DNA of 64,000 nucleotides from Neobacillus cucumis (GTDB lineage: Bacteria > Bacillota > Bacilli > Bacillales_B > DSM-18226). Shown in pieces: positions 58,374-64,000 of this stretch. The notes beneath the pieces were generated by a model. That model had not been told where the DNA came from, did not search any database, and saw only the letters and a program-made list of their open reading frames with translations. The position numbers and the translations under genes are program-made. The stretch is taken from the NCBI RefSeq assembly GCF_016107705.1, contig NZ_JAEHGC010000001.1, positions 940,201 through 1,004,200 on the forward strand, written 5' to 3'. Positions within the stretch are counted from its first letter, which is position 1, and every line of letters begins with the position of its first letter.

Positions 58374-59401
58374 GAATTAATCAACACTCCTTGTTTCGTA
58401 CCTTTACGGATAACATATGGATTCTGAGCTGTCCCCGTTAATTGGGTTCCAGCTTGAACTTTGACATCCTTATCTAAAATCACCGAATCTAGGTAACAAT
58501 TATCCTCGATTTGACACTTCTGCATGATAATACAGTTTTTGATAACTGATCCTTTACCAATTTTAACGCCCCTAGAGATAATGCTATTTTCAACCGTACC
58601 GTTGATTAAGCAGCCATTGGCGATCATCGTATTTTTTACGCTTGAGCCTTTAATATATTTCGATGGCGGCTCATCCTTTACCTTTGTTAAAATTGGCTGG
58701 TCTTTTAAAAATAACTGCTTCCAAACAGCCGGGTTTAACATTTCCATACTCGTAGAATAATAGTTTTGGAATGAATCGATCATTACTGCATATCCATCAT
58801 ATACATGGTGGCAGACTGTGTATTCATGATGAATATCCCGAACAACGTCTTTCATACAGGTATACCCTGTTTCATTTCTGGTTTCAATTAATTTCATAAG
58901 CAGGGAGGTTTTTACTAAGTAAATCTCCATCGGCTGGCCATCTTTGTGATGGAGTTCTGTGATATCACAACCTGAACGGATATGCCAATCCAAAAGAGGT
59001 TTAAAGTTCATATTAAAAACAGTATAGCAATTAGCAATAATCGCGTATTCTTGGGTGCTGCGATAAAAATAGTCCATATTAGCCGCAAAATGATCAAATG
59101 AACCAACTTTGTTTTGATCATTTTCGAGAATGGGCGAAGGAAAAAAGAACAGTCCATCTCGTTTTCGATTTAGATCCCAATTCTTTCCTGAACCTAGATG
59201 GTCCATTAATGAACGGTATTGCTGCTTCGGAAAAATCGCCACGCTGCGGATTCCGGAATTAACCATGTTGGAAAGAATAAAATCTATCATTCGATAGCGC
59301 CCGCCAAAAGGAAGGGCTGCAAGTGAGCGGTGTGTGATTAAGTCCTCTAAATCTTCATGATAGGTTGTTGCGTCAATTACTCCTAATAGCTTTCTTTTCA
59401 A
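58370..59401 (-). CDS. glgD: Glucose-1-phosphate adenylyltransferase, GlgD subunit
   Basis: A 343-residue paralogue of GlgC with a nucleotidyltransferase domain and a C-terminal left-handed beta-helix ([20 protein letters not shown]). The start [20 protein letters not shown] lacks the glycine-rich nucleotide loop GGGxGxRL of GlgC, typical for this regulatory subunit. [20 protein letters not shown] is conserved. In B. subtilis and Geobacillus GlgD raises the activity of GlgC. AAGGAGGGAATAAGGTTTG precedes the ATG. It lies 22 bp after glgC. Confidence 0.95.
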   Translation of the reverse strand: MKRKLLGVIDATTYHEDLEDLITHRSLAALPFGGRYRMIDFILSNMVNSGIRSVAIFPKQQYRSLMDHLGSGKNWDLNRKRDGLFFFPSPILENDQNKVGSFDHFAANMDYFYRSTQEYAIIANCYTVFNMNFKPLLDWHIRSGCDITELHHKDGQPMEIYLVKTSLLMKLIETRNETGYTCMKDVVRDIHHEYTVCHHVYDGYAVMIDSFQNYYSTSMEMLNPAVWKQLFLKDQPILTKVKDEPPSKYIKGSSVKNTMIANGCLINGTVENSIISRGVKIGKGSVIKNCIIMQKCQIEDNCYLDSVILDKDVKVQAGTQLTGTAQNPYVIRKGTKQGVLINS

Positions 59402-59423
59402 ACCTTATTCCCTCCTTAATTAT

Positions 59424-60569
59424 TTAAAACGCAGGATATAGCCCACTTAACATTTCTTCTGTTACAAGGATAATTTCATCTTCATATGAACGAATGACTG
59501 TTCCATCTGGAACCGTAACTTCACTTGGAACAATTGCCTTTTCAATCAGGACATTATTGCCAATAATTGCATCAGGCATAATGACTGATTCTTTTATAAT
59601 TGACCCTTGCCCCACACTTACCCCTTGAAATAGAACAGACTTTTCAATCTCACCTTCAATGGTGCAGCCTTCGTTGATAAGTGATTCTTTTACGATGGCA
59701 TTTGGGGCAATATATTGTGGTGGCTGATTCGGATTAACTGAATAAATTCTCCAGTCAAGATCGAATAAATCTAATTCACACTTATCATTTAATAAATCCA
59801 TATTGGCTTCCCAAAGGCTTTGGACCGTACCTACATCTTTCCAGTATCCTTTAAATGGGTAGGCAAAAAGTTTCTTCTTTTCATCTAGTAATAATGGAAT
59901 AACATCCTTTCCAAAGTCATGGCTGGAATGAGGATTTCTTTCATCCATTTCCAAATATTCTTTCAGTATATTCCAGCTAAAAATGTAAATGCCCATGGAA
60001 GCAAGATTATTTTTAGGACTGCTTGGCTTTTCCTCAAACTCTGTAATTCTCATATCCTCATTCGTACTCATAATGCCAAAGCGGTTGGCTTCTGCCCATG
60101 GCACTTCAATTAGGGATATCGTGACATCCGCCCTTTTTTCAATATGATATTCAAGCATGCTTTCATAGTTCATTTTATAGATGTGATCTCCGGAAAGAAT
60201 TAACACATATTCCGGCTGGTATTGCTTAAGATAATTTAAGTTTTGATAAATCGCACTAGCCGTACCTGTGTACCACTTAACTTCAGATGATTCACTATAT
60301 GGAGGTAAAACAGTTACCCCGCCATCCTTACGGTCAAGATCCCAGGCACTGCCAATTCCAATATACGAGTTGAGCAGTAATGGCTGATATTGTGTTAAAA
60401 CACCAACGGTATCAATTCCTGAATTGGAGCAGTTACTTAACGGAAAATCAATAATCCGGTATTTCCCCCCAAAAGGTACAGCCGGTTTTGCAAGGTCCTT
60501 TGTGAGAGAATTAAGTCTGCTTCCTTTCCCTCCTGCCAATAGCATGGCTACGCACTTTTTCTTTCCCAT
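59424..60569 (-). CDS. glgC: Glucose-1-phosphate adenylyltransferase
   Basis: A 381-residue enzyme making ADP-glucose, the committed step of glycogen synthesis. The nucleotide loop is [20 protein letters not shown], followed by [39 protein letters not shown] and the hexapeptide C-terminal domain. The start at 60569 ([10 protein letters not shown]) is preceded by AGGAAATG-type purine-rich sequence (CGAAAAGGAA). It lies inside the 3' end of glgB, with an overlap of 59 bases in another frame, longer than the usual few bases. Confidence 0.96.
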   Translation of the reverse strand: MGKKKCVAMLLAGGKGSRLNSLTKDLAKPAVPFGGKYRIIDFPLSNCSNSGIDTVGVLTQYQPLLLNSYIGIGSAWDLDRKDGGVTVLPPYSESSEVKWYTGTASAIYQNLNYLKQYQPEYVLILSGDHIYKMNYESMLEYHIEKRADVTISLIEVPWAEANRFGIMSTNEDMRITEFEEKPSSPKNNLASMGIYIFSWNILKEYLEMDERNPHSSHDFGKDVIPLLLDEKKKLFAYPFKGYWKDVGTVQSLWEANMDLLNDKCELDLFDLDWRIYSVNPNQPPQYIAPNAIVKESLINEGCTIEGEIEKSVLFQGVSVGQGSIIKESVIMPDAIIGNNVLIEKAIVPSEVTVPDGTVIRSYEDEIILVTEEMLSGLYPAF

Positions 60570-62457
60570 TTCCTTTTCGCTCCTTTCGCTTTTTAACAGG
60601 TCTAATGATGAGGAATCCAAATGGTGGAATGGTTACTTCAACGGAATATCCCCTGCCATGAAATGGCTCCTCTTTAGAGATGATTTTCTTTTTATTCATC
60701 CATCCGGCACCGCCGAATATTTCGTAATCATTATTAAAAATTTCTCGATATTCTCCAGGGGACGGAACACCAATCCGATAATTTTCATAACCAACCCCTG
60801 TAAAATTACAAATAATAATTAATGACTCTTCCACTTTTTTGCCTTTTCGGATAAAAGAAAAGATTGATTGATGATGATTATCTACATCAATCCATTCAAA
60901 TCCGTCCTGAAGATGGTCTAATTCAAAAAGAGGTTTTGAACGTTTGTAAAACTTTGTTAATTCTTTAACATACACATTCATTTTTTGATGCATGTCATAC
61001 TCCAGCAAGTTCCAATCAAGCTGTTCTTTATCTTTCCATTCGGAAAATTGCCCCAGTTCAAATCCCATAAATAACAGTTTCTTTCCAGGGTGGGCGTACA
61101 TATAGCCCAGTAATAGTCGTAATTGAGCAAACTTTTCCCAATAATCACCCGGCATTTTGTCTAATAATGATTTTTTCCCGTGGACAACTTCATCGTGTGA
61201 GAATGGAAGCATGAAGTTTTCTGAAAATGCATATAAAAGCGAAAAGGATACATTTGAATGGACTTTTGAACGAGAATAAGGGGGTGTCTCCATATATTCA
61301 AGCATGTCATTCATCCAGCCCATATTCCATTTATAATCGAAGCCTAATCCTCCATAACAAACCGGTGTGGTGACACGAGGAAAATCGGTTGAGTCCTCTC
61401 CAATCACCAAGAAGGATGGGTCATATTCGTGGATTTCTTTATTCAATTTCTTTAAAAATTCAATCCCATATGGGTTTTCACTTTTCCCATCGGCATTCGG
61501 CCAATAAATGATATTGGCAACCGCATCCATTCGAAAACCATCAATATGGTAGTATTGCATCCAAAAAAAGGCATTTGAAATTAGGAAGCTCTGCACTTCA
61601 GCTTTACCTAAATCAAAATTAGCTGTCCCCCATACCGGGTTCTCCCGATCACGTACATGACTATAGGAATAGACATGCGAACCATCAAACTGATATAAAC
61701 CATGTGCATCTTTACAAAAATGCCCTGGTACCCAGTCAAGAATAACTCCAATTCCTTGCTGGTGGCACTGGTCAACAAAATACATGAAATCTTCCGGTTT
61801 ACCATATCTTGAAGTTACAGAATAATAACCTGTACCTTGATATCCCCAAGAAGCATCAAGTGGATGTTCAACAAGGGGCAATAACTCAATATGTGTGAAC
61901 CCATGTTCAAGAACATAGGGAAGAAGTTCTGTAGCCAATTCCTTATAAGATAAAAATTCTTCATCCTGCTTCTTTAGCCAAGACCCTAGATGAACTTCAT
62001 AGATAACAGAAGGCTCTGACAGGAAATTTCGTTTTTTCCTCTGATTCATCCACTGCTCATCCTGCCATTTATAGCCGTCTAATGAATAGACAATTGACGC
62101 AGTATTCGGCCGAAGCTCTGAATAAAATGCATATGGATCCGCCTTTTTGATGACCTCACCTTTCTCTGTAATAATTTCATATTTATAAAGGCATCCTTCA
62201 AGGTTCTGATCCATAATGAGAATCCAAATACCTTCATCGTTCACTTTTTGTAGTTCATATCCCTTACCGTTCCAATTATTAAAATCTCCAGCTAGCCTCA
62301 CTTCTAGTGCCCTAGGGGCCCATACGCAAAACCGTGTATATACTTTATCGGAATCTCTATAGATATGAGCGCCAAAAAGCTGGTGACCTTGAAAAAAGCT
62401 TCCTTCATGAAATAAATGCAACTGGTAGTCAGTAGGAAAAAAAGTATTCACTGCCAT
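60511..62457 (-). CDS. glgB: 1,4-alpha-glucan branching enzyme
   Basis: A 648-residue GH13 branching enzyme. The N-terminal CBM48 domain ([20 protein letters not shown]) is followed by the catalytic barrel with [20 protein letters not shown], the nucleophile Asp in [17 protein letters not shown], the acid Glu in [15 protein letters not shown] and the region [16 protein letters not shown]. The basic tail ([20 protein letters not shown]) arises where it overlaps glgC. ATG 62457 ([10 protein letters not shown]) lies seven bases after GGAGATGAG, preferred to 62475. First in the operon. Confidence 0.96.
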   Translation of the reverse strand: MAVNTFFPTDYQLHLFHEGSFFQGHQLFGAHIYRDSDKVYTRFCVWAPRALEVRLAGDFNNWNGKGYELQKVNDEGIWILIMDQNLEGCLYKYEIITEKGEVIKKADPYAFYSELRPNTASIVYSLDGYKWQDEQWMNQRKKRNFLSEPSVIYEVHLGSWLKKQDEEFLSYKELATELLPYVLEHGFTHIELLPLVEHPLDASWGYQGTGYYSVTSRYGKPEDFMYFVDQCHQQGIGVILDWVPGHFCKDAHGLYQFDGSHVYSYSHVRDRENPVWGTANFDLGKAEVQSFLISNAFFWMQYYHIDGFRMDAVANIIYWPNADGKSENPYGIEFLKKLNKEIHEYDPSFLVIGEDSTDFPRVTTPVCYGGLGFDYKWNMGWMNDMLEYMETPPYSRSKVHSNVSFSLLYAFSENFMLPFSHDEVVHGKKSLLDKMPGDYWEKFAQLRLLLGYMYAHPGKKLLFMGFELGQFSEWKDKEQLDWNLLEYDMHQKMNVYVKELTKFYKRSKPLFELDHLQDGFEWIDVDNHHQSIFSFIRKGKKVEESLIIICNFTGVGYENYRIGVPSPGEYREIFNNDYEIFGGAGWMNKKKIISKEEPFHGRGYSVEVTIPPFGFLIIRPVKKRKERKGNGKEKVRSHAIGRRERKQT

Positions 62458-62671
62458 GGCTTTTCTCATCTCCATTGAAAATATGTATTACAAAGTACAA
62501 TTATAATTGTAATTATTGTTTTTTCGTTGAAATACTTTTTTATGTTTTCTGACAATAACTATTATCAAATTCCAAAATGATTGCTTTTTCAACACAATTC
62601 GACCATAACAGACAAAGAAAATAACGTTTCTCGACAAAAACAGATGAAATCTCTTAAAAAAAGATTCTGTT

Positions 62672-62685
62672 TGGCAGCGTTTACA
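62672..62685. promoter_or_regulatory. Possible cre (CcpA) site upstream of glgB
   Basis: TGGCAGCGTTTACA fits the cre consensus TGWAANCGNTNWCA except at positions 3 and 4. It lies about 215 bp before the glgB start. Carbon catabolite control of glycogen genes would make sense, but the distance and two mismatches keep this tentative. Confidence 0.4.
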
Positions 62686-62775
62686 TTTCGTAATTAATGA
62701 GCGGAAGGTATCTAGAGGAAAACATTAATGAAGTGTGTTGCGGTTTTAGGTGGAAGATAAATCGATCGTCAAAGT

Positions 62776-63215
62776 GGAAAGTAAATTTTAAATTTGGAAA
62801 GTAAGTCATGAAAACTGGAAAGTATTTTGGAGGAAGTGGAAAGTAAATTCAAATCAATATATAAAGTGGTATCTAATTAGAGTAATCTTTTATAAAATAT
62901 CCTGTTTAATAGCTTATAGTCTAGTTCTACGGCCCTTTGGAGCTAGTTGGATAGTAAATTCTCCTTAAGTGGAAAATATTTTGCTGAAACCGGAAAGTAA
63001 ACGGGAGGAACTGGAAAGTATTTTTGGAAAAGTGGAAAGTAAATTCAAATCAATATATAAAGTGGTATCTAATTAGAGTAATCTTTTATAAAATATCCTG
63101 TTTAATAGCTTATAGTCTAGCTCTACGGCCCTTTGGAGCTAGTTGGATAGTAAATCTCCTTAAGTGGAAAGTAATTTGCTGAAACCGGAAAGTAAACGGG
63201 AGGAACTGGAAAGTA
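62776..63215. repeat. Array of GGAAAGTA motifs at about 21-bp steps
   Basis: GGAAAGTA(A) occurs at 62776, 62796, 62817, 62838, (62971 as GGAAAATA), 62992, 63013, 63034, 63166, 63187 and 63208, all on the plus strand. Neighbouring copies are 20-21 bp apart, two DNA turns, and the base pair before GG is usually T preceded by G, C or T (AGTGG, ACTGG). The intervals hold no open reading frame. The pattern looks like iterated protein-binding sites or the terminus of a mobile element. It occupies most of the 870-bp gap between glgB and the tRNA cluster; 62480-62750 and 63235-63340 show nothing else definite. Confidence 0.8.
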
Positions 63216-63220
63216 TTTTT
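62834..63220. repeat. Near-identical tandem duplication, ~196-bp unit
   Basis: Copy 1 (62834-63029) and copy 2 (63030-63220) both run from AAGTGGAAAGTAAATTC through TATAAAGTGGTATCTAATTA and CGGCCCTTTGGAGCTAGTTG to AACTGGAAAGTATTTTT. By eye they differ only by a few substitutions (CTAGTTC/CTAGCTC, GGAAAATATT/GGAAAGTAAT) and one deleted T, so the duplication is recent. Each unit holds one cluster of the 21-bp spaced motif and a central, AT-rich 90-bp segment. Confidence 0.9.
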
Positions 63221-63345
63221 ATAAGGAAGATGCAAAATAAAGTGCCCATTATAAATGCAGCGTAGGCAGCCATATGGCAACTATCTAACAAAACATCTTA
63301 TAAATACTTCTTCACCATAATTCGTTCAAAACTATCCCTCAAATA

Positions 63346-63379
63346 AAAAAAGCTGATGAACTAAATCATCAGCTTTACA
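63346..63379 (-). terminator. Terminator of the tRNA cluster
   Basis: AAAGCTGATGA pairs with TCATCAGCTTT around ACTAAA; minus-strand tail TTTTTTTATTTG, directly after tRNA-Glu. Confidence 0.9.
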
Positions 63380-63382
63380 ATA

Positions 63383-63454
63383 TGACCCCTACGGGATTCG
63401 AACCCGTGTTACCGCCGTGAAAGGGCGGTGTCTTAACCGCTTGACCAAGGGGCC
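63383..63454 (-). tRNA. tRNA-Glu (anticodon TTC)
   Basis: A 72-nt cloverleaf on the minus strand: acceptor GGCCCCT/AGGGGTC, anticodon loop CTTTCAC with TTC, T loop GGTTCGAATCC. No CCA is encoded. Last gene of the cluster. Confidence 0.96.
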
Positions 63455-63466
63455 GATTAAATTATA

Positions 63467-63557
63467 TGGCAGAGAAGAAGGGATTCGAACCCTCGCGCCG
63501 GTCACCCGACCTACTCCCTTAGCAGGGGAGCCCCTTGAGCCACTTGGGTACTTCTCT
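63467..63557 (-). tRNA. tRNA-Ser (anticodon GCT)
   Basis: A 91-nt class II tRNA including encoded CCA. Acceptor AGAGAAG/CTTCTCT, anticodon loop CTGCTAA with GCT, long variable arm GTAGGTCGGGTGACCGGC, T loop GGTTCGAATCC. Confidence 0.95.
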
Positions 63558-63560
63558 ATA

Positions 63561-63635
63561 TGGCTCCGCAGGTAGGACTCGAACCTACGACCGATCGGTT
63601 AACAGCCGATAGCTCTACCACTGAGCTACTGCGGA
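63561..63635 (-). tRNA. tRNA-Asn (anticodon GTT)
   Basis: A 75-nt tRNA including CCA: acceptor TCCGCAG/CTGCGGA, anticodon loop CTGTTAA with GTT, T loop GGTTCGAGTCC. Confidence 0.96.
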
Positions 63636-63647
63636 ATAACTAAAATA

Positions 63648-63724
<77 letters not shown>

Positions 63725-63730
63725 ATATTT

Positions 63731-63804
63731 TGGAGCGGGTGATGGGAATCGAACCCACTACATCAGCTTGGAAGGCTGAGGTTTTACCAGTAAACTACAC
63801 CCGC
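63731..63804 (-). tRNA. tRNA-Gly (anticodon TCC)
   Basis: A 74-nt tRNA including CCA: acceptor GCGGGTG/CACCCGC, anticodon loop CTTCCAA with TCC, T loop GGTTCGATTCC. Confidence 0.96.
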
Positions 63805-63810
63805 ATGTTA

Positions 63811-63887
63811 TGGGGCGGCTGATGGGAATCGAACCCACGAATGTCGGAACCACAATCCGATGCGTTAACCACTTCGCCACAGCCGCC
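63811..63887 (-). tRNA. tRNA-His (anticodon GTG)
   Basis: A 77-nt tRNA including CCA. The extra 5' G (-1) typical of tRNA-His is encoded (GGCGGCTG against CAGCCGCC). Anticodon loop TTGTGGT with GTG. Confidence 0.96.
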
Positions 63888-63919
63888 ATAATAGGAAGCA
63901 TATTAATCTAATTTTTAAA

Positions 63920-63995
63920 TGGTGGCTCAGGACGGAATCGAACCGCCGACACAAGGATTTTCAGTCCTTTGCTCTACCGACTGAGCTACTGAGCC
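63920..63995 (-). tRNA. tRNA-Phe (anticodon GAA)
   Basis: A 76-nt tRNA including CCA: acceptor GGCTCAG/CTGAGCC, anticodon loop CTGAAAA with GAA, T loop GGTTCGATTCC. The cluster probably continues beyond the window end. Confidence 0.96.
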
Positions 63996-64000
63996 AACAT

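Noticed and set aside
62776..63215. CRISPR-like regular spacing of a short repeat
   Set aside because: The repeated unit is only 8-9 bp, the intervals are 12-13 bp and are themselves related, and no cas genes are present.

Overview
The window is chromosomal DNA of a low-GC Gram-positive endospore former of the family Bacillaceae. Much of the gene order follows the Bacillus subtilis yt- region (ytgP, ytfP, ytwF-leuS, yttB, ytzC, ytqAB, ytpAB, ytoA, asnB, metK, pckA, ytmBA, ytlACD, ytkD, ytzI-luxS, ytiB, the men genes, the glg operon). A spore protein gene (cse60), strong AGGAGG-type ribosome sites, and T-box, SAM-I and glycine riboswitches agree. A Neobacillus-like or related genus is an inference; nothing here fixes the species. 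No prophage, CRISPR array, rRNA or intact transposase was found.

Layout. 1-4.8 kb: a cut-off flippase gene (ytgP), ytfP, cse60, and a two-gene unit made of a small membrane-anchored Q/N/S/D-rich protein and an ApbE flavin transferase. 4.4-9.5 kb: rhodanese, leuS under a T-box leader, the MFS exporter yttB and two small genes. 9.6-23.4 kb: ytqA-mnmM, ytpBA, ytoA, asnB, metK under a SAM-I riboswitch, pckA, ytmBA and the ABC importer ytlACD.

23.4-36.5 kb is a glycine and serine block on the minus strand. One tandem glycine riboswitch precedes glyA-sdaAB-sdaAA-gcvT-gcvH-gcvPA-gcvPB, followed by lipA, a HesB-like Fe-S gene, a dihydrolipoyl dehydrogenase gene and purU. Together they encode all four glycine-cleavage proteins, lipoate insertion, serine-glycine interconversion, serine deamination and formyl-THF hydrolysis. 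A second tandem glycine riboswitch sits directly upstream of an amino acid permease gene, which is therefore probably a glycine carrier.

37.5-43.3 kb holds an inorganic-carbon (bicarbonate/CO2) uptake operon: dabB (mpsA), dabA (mpsB), an mpsC/DUF2294 gene, and a beta-carbonic-anhydrase-like gene that has lost every zinc ligand. It is preceded by a strong promoter and a roughly 360-nt leader with a large terminator-like hairpin. Imperfect direct repeats of about 75 bp lie on its two sides. A normal beta-carbonic anhydrase (ytiB) lies 1.6 kb further on, so active and degenerate paralogues can be compared in one window.

43.4-46.9 kb: small genes, luxS, yidD, ytiB, a Zur-box-controlled zinc-binding lipoprotein and a DUF1540 protein. 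46.9-54.5 kb: menaquinone genes menF-D-H-B-E on the minus strand, divergent from menA. 54.5-62.5 kb: the glycogen operon glgB-C-D-A-P. Upstream of glgB lies an unusual non-coding array of GGAAAGTA motifs at 21-bp steps, including a near-identical tandem duplication of about 196 bp. The window ends in a tRNA cluster read on the minus strand: Phe, His, Gly, Ile, Asn, Ser, Glu.
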